A DNA stretch of 64,000 nt from Leuctra nigra (lineage: Eukaryota; Arthropoda; Insecta; Plecoptera; Leuctridae). Under the pieces are notes generated by a model. The model had not been told where the DNA came from. It saw only the letters and a list, made by a program, of their open reading frames with translations, and did no database searches. The translations under genes were made by a program, and so were the position numbers. The stretch spans positions 28,797,060-28,861,059 of the forward strand of contig OW203768.1 in NCBI GenBank assembly GCA_934045905.1, in the 5' to 3' direction. Positions 1-11,986 of this stretch are shown in pieces (the first letter of the stretch is position 1; the number at the start of each line of letters is the position of its first letter).

Positions 1-297
1 ATAATGAATGTGATATACTCAGGAAAATATACTTGTAGAGTTCTTCCTATACTTTTAGGATAGAAAAGTGTCTTTAAAAAAACGATGCGCCAAGTCCTTT
101 TTTTAAGTATTTCTCGGGGGTTGATATTTTTATTTCAATGGTACGATTAAAATTTTGAAAATTCGTTGACTTGGCTCCTTTTTTGATATCACTCCTTTTC
201 AGTGCTGAATTTTTAGATTTCTTCTATTTTTTTTTATAGTTAAAGAGACTTGGCTGGTATTTTTACACGGAGTGTTTTTTCTGGTTATTGATAGCCG
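1..297 (-). repeat. Arm of a CTAG-ended foldback element (family F), cut by the window edge
   Basis: This stretch is almost the exact reverse complement of 55797-56083. It carries the same landmarks: GCGCCAAGTCC, GACTTGGCTCC, a TGATATCACTCC block and the outer end CACGGAGTGTTTTTTCTGG at about 280-298. The partner arm must lie outside the window. The arm holds three CCAAGTC/GACTTGG heptamers, possibly binding sites for a mobilising protein; that role is inference. Confidence 0.8.
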
Positions 298-1487
298 TGC
301 CGCTTGATACTCCCTGTTTTTAAACACATTTCCTGCTTCTTTTCTATGGCTGATCCTTCATCTACAATATACGTACCTTCAATTGTAGCAATTGTTTCAA
401 ACCTGCTTCGATAGCATGGGGAAAATTCTTATTTCTTATTCGCCTATCTCAATAACATGAAGCGGATTTTTTTTTTTATAGTATTGGTTTAGGGTAGGTA
501 TACCAATGAGTGAGTACTACCTATTGCAAAAATTAAAACTCTCTGAAAAATGGTAGATCGATCCGGCCACCTTAAATGCTTCAATGTTTTCAATAAAGAC
601 CATCCAAGTCTTGAATTCAATCCCCTCGAAAGGGTTGAATTCAAGGAAACTTGAGTCGTGTAATTCTTTGAGGTCAAGATAACTGTGCATGTTGGTTTAT
701 TAATCGTAGCAGGGGAAGACAATTTGTTTTGAGGATTTTAAGTTTCCTATGTGGAGGCGCCTCAATACCTGCTTCTGCATTTGTCTTTGAAATGCATTAC
801 TGACTTGTCACCTAAACATTGCGCAACAGTCCAGAGCAGACATCAGAAATAACTTCATCGTCAATTTCAAATTTCCATCAAGTTTATGAAATAAGCCAGT
901 CGGGTTAGGTCCATATTGGAGATTATTATTATTATTTTATTTACATCTTGCAAGTAGTTTTTAACAGGTGGCAAGGATATAAAAATACAACTTAAAACAA
1001 TTAATAATATATACACTTAAAACTATAAATAACAATTCTATAATTAACTCTTCCAAATCTTCTTTCTCATACTCCTACTCTTCCTCCTATCTCTGTTTCC
1101 AATCCAATGCCCGTTATTTTCTTTCTAAACTCTTTACTGTTCATGTCTTCTGTCACATCTATTTCCTTTGCCAGCAGGTTCCAATCTCGGATAGTTCTCA
1201 ATTCTCATCAAGTAAGAATATTTCCCACAGTCCGTCTCCGCAAACATCTCCTCCAACATTCCCTTCTTAAGGCGACTCTTCCCCACGTTACCAGTTTGAT
1301 GCATACGTTTGATCTGACTGGCCTGCAAGCCCAAGGTGTACGCCATTTTATTTCCCAGTAAAAAAGGGGTTACCTTTCAGTACCTACAATTATCTTTATA
1401 GTGGTGTTGACTACAATAATGCGGTTTGTACTGAAGTTTTTCCCAAAAGATCGCTCTAATGTTTCATATGACACTGTAATGAAAATG
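298..1487. other. AT-rich stretch without a recognisable gene
   Basis: Only short open frames that resemble nothing I know. There is an ATT-rich simple stretch near 925-945. I see no splice-consistent coding pattern. It lies downstream of the minus-strand dehydrogenase gene. Confidence 0.5.
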
Positions 1488-2039
1488 TTTAACTTTCTTG
1501 AAAAGGCTTTGTGAATTACGAAGAAACATCGACCAAAGACAGATTATCAGCCTGTGTTCAACTGGACAATGCAGTTGTTCATTACACAAACCTGTAATTC
1601 TAAGTAAAAGACTCTTCATTATTTTTCAACACGATTCTTCTCATATCAATTACACATCACGAAACATCTGCAACTCGCCTGTGCTGTCAATGCATTCATC
1701 ATTTTCGTCCACCACATTTCACGCAATTTTTTTACAGTCGCGACATCATAAAATTAATTGAACAGCATAAGGAGGCCGTGACTATCAAAACAATTGCACA
1801 ACATCGCGTAAAATGTGGACGACGAAAATGATGAATGCATTGACAGCACAGGCGAGTTGGAGATGTTTCGTGATGCGTAATTGATGAGAAGAATCGTGGT
1901 GAAAAATAAGGAAGAATTAGGATGTAGAATTACAGGTATGTGTTTAATATCTTTGTATTGTCCATTTGAACACAGGCTGATAAGCTGTCTTTGGTTGATG
2001 TTTCTGCGTAATTCACAAAGCCTTTTCAAGAAAGTTAAA
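1488..2039. repeat. Long inverted repeat with about 245-bp arms
   Basis: The left arm (1488 to about 1732) matches the reverse complement of the right arm (about 1790-2039). Both begin with TTTAACTTTCTTGAAAAGGC when read inward. Scattered mismatches and small indels separate the arms and about 55 bp lies between them. Because the arms match, similar meaningless open frames appear on both strands. A transcript would fold into a long hairpin, so this is a foldback MITE or a hairpin-RNA source. Confidence 0.85.
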
Positions 2040-2357
2040 GTAATGCCAACATCTTGCTCAAAATATTTTTTTTAATTTATAATCTTAGCGTACTTAATAA
2101 ATTTTCACTACAAAAAAATTGTAAAAAAATTCCTTCCCCGAGTTAGGAGCTATTTTGTAAAAGCAGCACCTGACGTCATCGTGGGCTCTACCTGTTCAAC
2201 CCTCGCACCGGATGGACAGAAAAAAGTAGGGGCCGCCTTTTTGTGCTTCATAAAACATGAATTTCATCAAGTATTATAGACTCTGAAGAACACAACTTCT
2301 CTTTGTTATTTACGATTATTATAAATGTTGATTAAGGTATTAATTTTTAATTTAAAA

Positions 2358-5300
2358 TTATGGTATCCATTTCTCCGGCTCGACTTTTCTCGTCTTTCTC
2401 CTCGTGCGACCAGCTGGCTTCTCGTGTGGCCTGTTGAATACTGCAACTGCGCCTGCGTGGTCCGACCTACTGGTGACCTTGACCGAGATATCCTCCATCT
2501 GGACCATCTTGAGACTCTCATCCCAGAGTGTGCGCGCTAGTTGAGTGTCGCGCGCCTTGGCTGATGGTAGCTTCACACGACAATCACTGCAAATCAATGT
2601 AACAGTTCGTTAGGCCTTCGTCAACCTCCCTTACCTCCCATATCACAGCTTGTCGCAAAATCCAAGACCCCCCCACCCCTAAAAGTTATTCCACATATTG
2701 ACAGGCCAGCCCCCCACCCCCCTTTCAAAATAAAAACAATAGAATCAATTAATTTGATATAATTTATTTGGTTTTTCTGTGTTTACGGTTTTACTGCAAG
2801 GCACTGCATATTTATATTTTCATTTTATTAATGAAATCAAAGTCGGTAACTTCACTTCACTTCAACATAAGAAATTAAAATTCAATATGTGTGTTAACTT
2901 ATGAACCTTGAAAGTTTTAATTTTATTGAGCGAGCGACTCCTATTGGCTCTTTTGGCACGGACCTCTGTTTTTTCCCTGTTATGTAGGATATACAGGTCA
3001 CAGTTTATCTTTGATCGAGCCGAAATTGTACACATGTACGGACCATTTCGGGGTGTTGCACACCCTAATTTTTTTTTAAATCCGCTGATTGGTTAAAATT
3101 AAAAAAAAAAAATGATTAGTTGGTCCGATCAATTTGAAATTTTGACGTCATTGTTTTCAATCTCCTCAATCAATCTTGTCCTCAGACTTCATCGGATGAT
3201 GCCATCAAATCTTTTTCAGCCAATCCGCTCCTTCCAAATACCGTATTACTTTTGTTGAGTGCACCTACCTGTAATAGAGTCCCGTCTGCTCCGCGGCCTC
3301 CTCTGCGACTGCGCAGTGGATGGAGGTCTGCGCGCCTTGCAGCGGTGTCTTGATGAACCTGCTGGCCACGTTCTTCACGAACCACTCAATGCCGGGGAAG
3401 AACGTCGCGTCCGAATATCTGAACATGTTAGTGTTGACCACTCCAGGATGCAGGCTGTATGACGTCACTCCAGATCCTGAAAGACATGGCGTGAGTCGGA
3501 GAGATTCATAGCTGCCATCAGAATCAGAGCAACAGAATAAAACAGGTTTTAATTTCTCCACCCTTGGGATTCCCATCAAAGAGCTGTTGTGTTTAAACTT
3601 TGTAGACATTGAATCATTGGCTTTCGCTCGAGGGGATTTGCAAGAGTTTCGTCGATGTCTAGTGACAAAGGAAACCGAACCGTTCGTACGTACTGACCAA
3701 GGTCAAATTCTTCACGCGAACGGCTGAGATCGTCTTACATCTGGCAAGATTACAGGGATAGCTGACGCAGCACAACAATATACTTAATACGATTAAGTAC
3801 AGCAGCTTCAGCAGTCACGAATCCCATATAGAGCGGAAGTCAATGATTGCATCTAATGGTGTTTGATTCGGCCAAGTATCTCTCACCTTGCAGTCGACGT
3901 CACAGCTCGGCGGAGAACAGAATGCTGGCGAGTTTGCTGCGGTTGTAAGCGAGTAGCGACCAGTACGACTTCTCCAGATTCATGTCAGTGACGTCAATGA
4001 TTGCATCTAATGGTGTTTGATTCGGCCAAGTATCTCTCACCTTGCAGTCGACGTCACAGCTCGGCGGAGAACAGAATGCTGGCGAGTTTGCTGTGGTTGT
4101 AAGCGAGGAGCGACCAGTACGACTTCTCCAGATTCATGTCAGTGACGTCAATGATTGCATCTAATGGTGTTTAATTCGGCCAAGTATCTCTCACCTTGCA
4201 GTCGACGTCACAGCTCGGCGGAGAACAGAATGCTGGCGAGTTTGCTGCGGTTGTAAGCGAGTAGCGACCAGTACGACTTCTCCAGATTCATGTCAGTGAC
4301 GTCAATGATTGCATCTAATGGTGTTTGATTCGGCCAAGTATCTCTCACCTTGCAGTCGACGTCCCAGCTCGGCGGAGAACAGAATGCTGGCGAGTTTGCT
4401 GCGGTTGTAAGCGAGGAGCGACCAGTACGACTTCTCCAGATTCATGTCAGTGACGTCAATGATTGCATCTAATGGTGTTTGATTCGGCCAAGTATCTCTC
4501 ACCTTGCAGTCGACGTCACAGCTCGGCGGAGAACAGAATGCTGGCGAGTTTGCTGCGGTTGTAAGCGAGTAGCGACCAGTACGACTTCTCCAGATTCATG
4601 TCAGTGACGTCAATGATTTCATCTAATGGTGTTTGATTCGGCCAAGTATCTCTCACCTTGCAGTCGACGTCACAGCTCGGCGGAGAACAGAATGCTGGCG
4701 AGTTTGCTGCGGTTGTAAGCGAGGAGCGACCAGTACGACTTCTCCAGATTCATGTCAGTGACGTCAATGATTGCATCTAATGGTGTTTGATTCGGCCAAG
4801 TATCTCTCACCTTGCAGTCGACGTCACAGCTCGGCGGAGAACAGAATGCTGGCGAGTTTGCTGCGGTTGTAAGCGAGGAGCGACCAGTACGACTTCTCCA
4901 GATTCATGTCAGTGACGTCAATGATTGCATCTAATGGTGTTTGATTCGGCCAAGTATCTCTCACCTTGCAGTCGACGTCACAGCTCGGCGGAGAACAGAA
5001 TGCTGGCGAGTTTGCTGCGGTTGTAAGCGAGTAGCGACCAGTACGACTTCTCCAGATTCATGTCAGTGACGTCAATGATTGCATCTAATGGTGTTTGATT
5101 CGGCCAAGTATCTCTCACCTTGCAGTCGACGTCACAGCTCGGCGGAGAACAGAATGCTGGCGAGTTTGCTGTGGTTGTAAGCGAGGAGCGACCAGTACGA
5201 CTTCTCCAGATTCATGTAAGTGACGTCAATGATTGCATCTAATGGTGTTTGATTCGGCCAAGTATCTCTCACCTTGCAGTCGACGTCCCAACTCGGCGGA

Positions 5301-8300
5301 GAACAGAATGCTGGCGAGTTTGCTGCGGTTGTAAGCGAGTAGCGACCAGTACGACTTCTCCAGATTCATGTCAGTGACGTCAATGATTGCATCTAATGGT
5401 GTTTGATTCGGCCAAGTATCTCTCACCTTGCAGTCGACGTCCCAGCTCGGCGGAGAACAGAATGCTGGCGAGTTTGCTGCGGTTGTAAGCGAGTAGCGAC
5501 CAGTACGACTTCTCCAGATTCATGTCAGTGACGTCAATGATTGCATCTAATGGTGTTTGATTCGGCCAAGTATCTCTCACCTTGCAGTCGACGTCACAGC
5601 TCGGCGGAGAACAGAATGCTGGCGAGTTTGCTGCGGTTGTAAGCGAGTAGCGACCAGTACGACTTCTCCAGATTCATGTCAGTGACGTCAATGATTGCAT
5701 CTAATGGTGTTTGATTCGGCCAAGTATCTCTCACCTTGCAGTCGACGTCACAGCTCGGCGGAGAACAGAATGCTGGCGAGTTTGCTGCGGTTGTAAGCGA
5801 GTAGCGACCAGTACGACTTCTCCAGATTCATGTCAGTGACGTCAATGATTGCATCTAATGGTGTTTGATTCGGCCAAGTATCTCTCACCTTGCAGTCGAC
5901 GTCACAGCTCGGCGGAGAACAGAATGCTGGCGAGTTTGCTGCGGTTGTAAGCGAGTAGCGACCAGTACGACTTCTCCAGATTCATGTCAGTGACGTCAAT
6001 GATTGCATCTAATGGTGTTTGATTCGGCCAAGTATCTCTCACCTTGCAGTCGACGTCACAGCTCGGCGGAGAACAGAATGCTGGCGAGTTTGCTGCGGTT
6101 GTAAGCGAGGAGCGACCAGTACGACTTCTCCAGATTCATGTCAGTGACGTCAATGATTGCATCTAATGGTGTTTGATTCGGCCAAGTATCACTCACCTTG
6201 CAGTCGACGTCCCAGCTCGGCGGAGAACAGAATGCTGGCGAGTTTGCTGCGGTTGTAAGCGAGGAGCGACCAGTACGACTTCTCCAGATTCATGTAAGTG
6301 ACGTCAATGATTGCATCTAATGGTGTTTGATTCGGCCAAGTATCTCTCACCTTGCAGTCGACGTCACAGCTCGGCGGAGAACAGAATGCTGGCGAGTTTG
6401 CTGCGGTTGTAAGCGAGGAGCGACCAGTACGACTTCTCCAGATTTATGTCAGTGACGTCAATGATTGCATCTAATGGTGTTTGATTCGGCCAAGTATCTC
6501 TCACCTTGCAGTCGACGTCACAGCTCGGCGGAGAACAGAATGCTGGCGAGTTTGCTGCGGTTGTAAGCGAGGAGCGACCAGTACGACTTCTCCAGATTCA
6601 TGTCAGTGACGTCAATGATTGCATCTAATGGTGTTTGATTCGGCCAAGTATCTCTCACCTTGCAGTCGACGTCACAGCTCGGCGGAGAACAGAATGCTGG
6701 CGAGTTTGCTGCGGTTGTAAGCGAGTAGCGACCAGTACGACTTCTCCAGATTCATGTCAGTGACGTCAATGATTGCATCTAATGGTGTTTGATTCGGCCA
6801 AGTATCTCTCACCTTGCAGTCGACGTCACAGCTCGGCGGAGAACAGAATGCTGGCGAGTTTGCTGCGGTTGTAAGCGAGTAGCGACCAGTACGACTTCTC
6901 CAGATTCATGTCAGTGACGTCAATGATTGCATCTAATGGTGTTTGATTCGGCCAAGTATCACTCACCTTGCAGTCGACGTCACAGCTCGGCGGAGAACAG
7001 AATGCTGGCGAGTTTGCTGCGGTTGAAAGCGAGGAGCGACCAGTACGACTTCTCCAGATTCATGTCAGTGACGTCAATGATTGCATCTAATGGTGTTTGA
7101 TTCGGCCAAGTATCACTCACCTTGCAGTCGACGTCACAGCTCGGCGGAGAACAGAATGCTGGCGAGTTTGCTGCGGTTGTAAGCGAGGAGCGACCAGTAC
7201 GACTTCTCCAGATTCATGTCAGTGACGTCAATGATTGCATCTAATGGTGTTTGATTCGGCCAAGTATCTCTCACCTTGCAGTCGACGTCACAGCTCGGCG
7301 GAGAACAGAATGCTGGCGAGTTTGCTGCGGTTGTAAGCGAGTAGCGACCAGTACGACTTCTCCAGATTCATGTCAGTGACGTCAATGATTGCATCTAATG
7401 GTGTTTGATTCGGCCAAGTATCTCTCACCTTGCAGTCGACGTCACAGCTCGGCGGAGAACAGAATGCTGGCGAGTTTGCTGCGGTTGTAAGCGAGGAGCG
7501 ACCAGTACGACTTCTCCAGATTCATGTCAGTGACATCAATGATTGCATCTAATGGTGTTTGATTCGGCCAAGTATCTCTCACCTTGCAGTCGACGTCACA
7601 GCTCGGCGGAGAACAGAATGCTGGCGAGTTTGCTGCGGTTGTAAGCGAGTAGCGACCAGTACGACTTCTCCAGATTCATGTCAGTGACGTCAATGATTGC
7701 ATCTAATGGTGTTTGATTCGGCCAAGTATCTCTCACCTTGCAGTCGACGTCACAGCTCGGCGGAGAAGAGAATGCTGGCGAGTTTGCTGCGGTTGTAAGC
7801 GAGGAGCGACCAGTACGACTTCTCCAGATTCATGTCAGTGACGTCAATGATTGCATCTAATGGTGTTTGATTCGGCCAAGTATCTCTCACCTTGCAGTCG
7901 ACGTCACAGCTCGGCGGAGAACAGAATGCTGGCGAGTTTGCTGCGGTTGTAAGTAAGTAGCGACCAGTACGACTTCTCCAGATTCATGTCAGTGACGTCA
8001 ATGATTGCATCTAATGGTGTTTGATTCGGCCAAGTATCTCTCACCTTGCAGTCGACGTCACAGCTCGGCGGAGAACAGAATGCTGGCGAGTTTGCTGCGG
8101 TTGTAAGCGAGTAGCGACCAGTACGACTTCTCCAGATTCATGTCAGTGACGTCAATGATTGCATCTAATGGTGTTTGATTCGGCCAAGTATCTCTCACCT
8201 TGCAGTCGACGTCACAGCTCGGCGGAGAACAGAATGCTGGCGAGTTTGCTGCGGTTGTAAGCGAGGAGCGACCAGTACGACTTCTCCAGATTCATGTCAG

Positions 8301-10870
8301 TGAAGTCAATGTCTGCCACTGTGTGTGTGTGAAATTGTACATTGTCAGAATCAAATGTCAATTGTGAAGTGAAAGTTATACAATGAGGAAGGGACGTCCT
8401 CGACACCGACATATTGTGATTGGGACTGCCGAGTTGCAGATGGACAGGTCAAAAGGCTTTGTCGGAGGAATGTGAGCTTCAGTAGGTCGATTGTGTGACA
8501 GAGACATGTATCAAGTCTCATTGTGATTTGAAACATCGCCGAATAAGCAAGTCAACATAGAAGAACACTCAAATTTAAATATCGAGTGGCGCGCCTCATC
8601 ATGTTCATATTTAAACTAGGAAGCACACATTTAACCATTTTGGAAGATATTTATGTGAATTTAAGGGTACAATTCCATGATTTTCCATGTGAACGTCTCT
8701 TCTAATTTTATTTGAGGTGTTTTCGGATGATTGTCGGATAAGTGGGAGTTCCCCATTTTGTTGAGACAGTGTGATACGATGATATAAGTTCAGTTTACAA
8801 TATGGTTAGATCTGAGCTGACGGTTGAGCAAAACGTTTGTGAGCTAAAGACTACAGGTACCTATATGGAAACATGAGGACACGCTGACAACTCTGGCTGG
8901 AGTGGATTGAAGCATCTTCGGTAGGAGCAGCAGAGTGAGCAGGAAGTGGCCCAAGTAGTTCACAGCGAACTGCAGCTCGAAGCCGTCCTCAGACAGATAT
9001 CGACCAACTCCGCCGATTCCTGGGAGGAATAGAAACAATGATCGAGCTTCATTCCATGCTTTTGGTCGCATTCCCCTCGGCGCCTGGTTAAGGTCACGGG
9101 AAACGTACTGTTCTTCATTTTTTTTATACATTTTGTCTTCACTAACAGTGTTTAAAAAAACAGATATTATCGACCCTTTAAAGCAGACTATAGGTCCGTT
9201 TTTCAATGCTCTGCTAAATTTTAAACAGTTGATCAGGACTTTATTGCCTTGGCAACAACCAGTGACATTCCTTAAAGTACCACTTAAACTTGACTACTGG
9301 TTTTAGCAGAGTATTGAAAACCGGCCCTAAATACTGCCACACACTGGAGTATTTATAACCTGAGTAATAAATACGATTATAATACGATAAATATCGAATT
9401 GAAAACTTTAAGGTCATACCAGAGGTCATAATGTACTCCAGTAAGTGGCATTATTTAGTATATTTCACTTATAAATGGTTCGCTAATTTGTTTTCTTAAA
9501 ATTCTGTTAGTGTGAAGACAAATATCAAAAAAACGCTTTGAAGAACCTTGAGTTTGGTAATTCCATAGACATTGTATGGTACTCATTGCCACATCCAGTC
9601 CCGTCTCTCTAGTTACCCGCGTTGTTGATGAGCAGGTTGATCTGTGGTTCTGTGCGCAAGAGTCGTTGCGCGCATTGTCTGACTGACGCGAGACTGGCGA
9701 GGTCCAGACAAACCACATCCAGCGTCCCGACGTCCGCGACGCCCGACGTCTCTTCTCGGATCTCCGTCGCTACTTGTTCCGCCTTGCTGACGTCACGGCA
9801 CGCCATTATCACGTGACATCCTGCATCCATGGAGACACGCATCTTACAGCAACAGGACAGCATGTCTGCCCGAATACTTCAATTTACAGCGTTGTACTTA
9901 GTGTTGTAAACACTTAGTTGATTGATTGATATTGCAAAAATAGTAAGTTTTTACGACTAGCAAAACGCTCAGAGCGAGCCTTCGTACTGCATCCGATTTG
10001 ATATGCGTTTGCAAGTATCAGATGCTCTACAGGTCTTGGAACTGAAGCATCAAGAAGGCAGGGATGAAAATGTAGTACACATTTTTCAAATATTTCAAGA
10101 TTATAGAATAAAATGTCATTTAAATTACAATAACTATTGAAAATAATGACAGATTAGTCTTCAAATTGGCAAAAATACCACATGAACAAAGAATTGACCG
10201 GTTCCTGCATTCTCTGAGCTGGCAGAACAACATGAAATATGCCTTCCTGCTCGAGATGGACATACCATGGAATTGAGTCCGCAGCAGTCTATTGCTGCAG
10301 TGCACACTTAGTTCTAATATTTCATGGTATATTAAACAAAAACTCAGTTTTTGCTGTGAACTGAATACATTCACATTTCTGAATTTCACATTTCACATTC
10401 ACATTTCTGAATACATTCACATTTCGAAATGCAGTTGTGCAGACGGTTTGTTCCGTCGATTTTGCTGGTGGCTCTAAAAATGGCCGTGGGCGACTTTTCG
10501 AAGTCATTGCCCGAAGATGAAGGAAGTAACTCCTTCGAAACGTCGCCCACGGCCCTTTTCAGGGCACCCAACAAAATCAACGGAACAAACCGTCTGTACA
10601 ACTGCATTTCAATCAAACGGTTCCGAAAACATCCTTGACTTCATTCACATTTCATTTGCTTTTTAAATGTGATTTGAAATTGTAGACAAACTATAACCTT
10701 CAATATCTCTCTATCGGTTCCTGCATGCTATGAACTGCCTCTATTACGAGTGGTTTACCTCTGATGACGAACTCCTTGGCAGTTTCTCTGCCGATGCCCG
10801 AGTTGCTTCCAGTGACGACAGCCGTCTTGCCGTCCAGCCTGGCCTTGCTCGTGCACATCACATGCCACAT
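2358..10870 (-). CDS. Short-chain dehydrogenase/reductase, retinol dehydrogenase 11-14-like, six exons, disrupted
   Basis: Predicted NAD(P)(H)-dependent oxidoreductase of the classical SDR family, closest in motif style to retinol dehydrogenases. Exons on the minus strand: 10870-10759, 9820-9617, 9019-8861, 8312-8199, 3476-3269, 2586-2358. All junctions have GT/AG and matching phase (1,1,1,1,2), and the model gives 342 codons. Motifs: TGSNSGIG cofactor loop (about residues 20-27), NNAG (about 103-106), VVSVSS strand with the catalytic Ser region, YNRSK (Tyr177, Lys181), and [11 protein letters not shown] near the C-terminus. The start at 10870 (MWHVMCTSK) is a guess, because the frame stays open upstream to 11059. 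The exon 4 joined to the authentic acceptor has TGA at codon 192 (8214-8212), where family members continue as in GRRLQG. So the gene is either a recent pseudogene or uses another exon 4 copy. Intron 4 contains the 154-bp array. The C-terminal approximately 45 residues are basic and unlike the family core. Confidence 0.85.
2926..3162. repeat. Truncated copy of the GAGCGAGC repeat (family G) inside dehydrogenase intron 5
   Basis: Begins ATTGAGCGAGCG and continues with the TTGGCTCTTTTGGCACGG and GATATACAGGTCACAG modules seen at 33329-33560. It loses similarity after about 3160. It is the 5' part only; the CTAG end is missing. Confidence 0.75.
3836..8311 (-). repeat. 29 tandem copies of a 154-bp unit containing dehydrogenase exon 4
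   Basis: The distance between the outer GAAGTCAATG direct repeats (3836-3845 and 8302-8311) is 4466 bp, exactly 29 x 154. On the minus strand each unit carries most of exon 4 ([21 protein letters not shown] and onward), the donor GCAAG/GTGAGA and the first ~46 bp of the intron. Copies differ by few bases: CTA/CTC synonymous Leu, YNHSK in two copies, FNRSK in one (near 7025), and TGA versus GGA near the donor. GGA occurs at 4362-4364, 5286-5288, 5440-5442 and 6210-6212; the other 25 copies have TGA. Each unit also has an in-phase CATTAG acceptor-like site before ATGCAATC, defining a possible 120-nt mini-exon. The 34 nt between a donor and the next such site is too short for a normal intron. 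Twenty-seven junctions contain the palindrome TGACGTCA. Confidence 0.97.
9968..10050. repeat. Short dispersed repeat, copy 1
   Basis: The block GAGCCTTCGTACTGCAT, GATTTGATATGCGTTTGCAA, then CTCTACAGGTCTTGGAACTG recurs, diverged, at 29513-29590 and 48964-49043. Only about 80 bp is shared. Its nature is unknown. Confidence 0.6.
10426..10610. repeat. Inverted repeat with 78-bp arms in dehydrogenase intron 1
   Basis: The left arm 10426-10503 starts GAAATGCAGTTGTGCAGACG. The right arm 10533-10610 is its near-perfect reverse complement, ending CAACTGCATTTC, with a 29-bp loop. The arms are much more GC-rich than the flanks (GGCCGTGGGCGAC). It could be a small foldback MITE or a hairpin RNA precursor. 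Confidence 0.85.
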
Positions 10871-11986
10871 TCCAGGACCTGACGCTGCCAGCAAGCGTCG
10901 GAACCTTCTGATAGCGGGACAGAAAAGTTTGGCTGCTAAACATTCTATTGTAATTGGGTAGATACCTATGCAACACGAAGCCTTAAACACCAATATATTC
11001 ATATTTAACCAATGGATACTCTGATTGGTTCCAAGAGAACCACAAGGAGGTTGAGTCATCTCTCCAATATATCAACTGTCGTTCATGAAGTAATGGGATT
11101 TCACATTTGCAATGTTTTTTTTTTATCATCAGATCATTTGAAATAATGGCTCCCCATCGGGTCTCGAGATGGACATCCCCGTGAATGCGGCCCGGATCCT
11201 TTCGTCCCCGTTCTGGACTTGTCTCCCCCAAGTGCCGGCCTCCCCCTTAAACCATTTTGTCGGTCTGACAGGTCGTTTTACCGCTTAGTCAGTTCAGGCT
11301 TCTAATGAGAAATGTACACGCTTCACTTTGTCTTACCTTGTTCCTTGACTCTCTGGTATTGCGCCAAGAATGAAAACCCGTTCACTGATCGGGGCTCACC
11401 TGAAACACGACCACTGACTCAACACCAACCTCGCTTGGGCTGAACGATGAATTATTTGCTTTGTTGTGTGATGTCTTGAAGAAGTCGATATGTTGAAGTG
11501 AATAAAATATGAGGCGTATTGAAATCTCTTGTATACCTCAGAGTTGTTAGATATTATTATGCATGACTTCTTTGTGGAGCACGGATGTGTTGTATCATTA
11601 TGGTTATCATAGCGTAGATATATTGGCTCATGTGTAACGCAATTGACTTTAATTTGTTTATTTATTTATGTATTCAATTCGAAAGAATGGGTTTGATTTA
11701 TTTACTTCGGACGACGTTATTTAAGAAACACAAAGCATATCTTGCTTGTAGGTAGAACGTTCAACAAGGAAAATGCACAGAAGAAAATATTTATGAGTTT
11801 TGGATATAATAAATTAATTCGTAATACAAATTAAGTCACATAAATAATCAGCCAATGCATCTAAAAATATATATAATTCGAGAATAATAAAACCCTGTCA
11901 TACTTTGACAAAATGAAAGTAAAAACAAAAAAGCATAACAATTTAAAATAACGAACATTATGTGAATAATTTATTGATATTCAATA
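10871..11986. other. Upstream flank of the dehydrogenase gene, no second gene seen
   Basis: The exon 1 reading frame stays open to 11059 but loses family resemblance. An acceptor-like TTGCTGGCAG on the minus strand near 10885 leaves open that exon 1 is an internal exon with a further 5' exon. The remainder is AT-rich with no coding signal I recognise. Confidence 0.45.

Noticed and set aside
3259..3511. Plus-strand open frames opposite dehydrogenase exon 5
   Set aside because: They are antisense shadows of a GC-rich exon whose minus-strand frame matches the SDR family and splices in phase.
4302..5580. Three identical 66-residue open frames starting in the intron part of the 154-bp units
   Set aside because: They are windows on the repeated exon where GGA replaces TGA, read through the donor into intron. 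They are not separate genes and begin at non-ATG codons.
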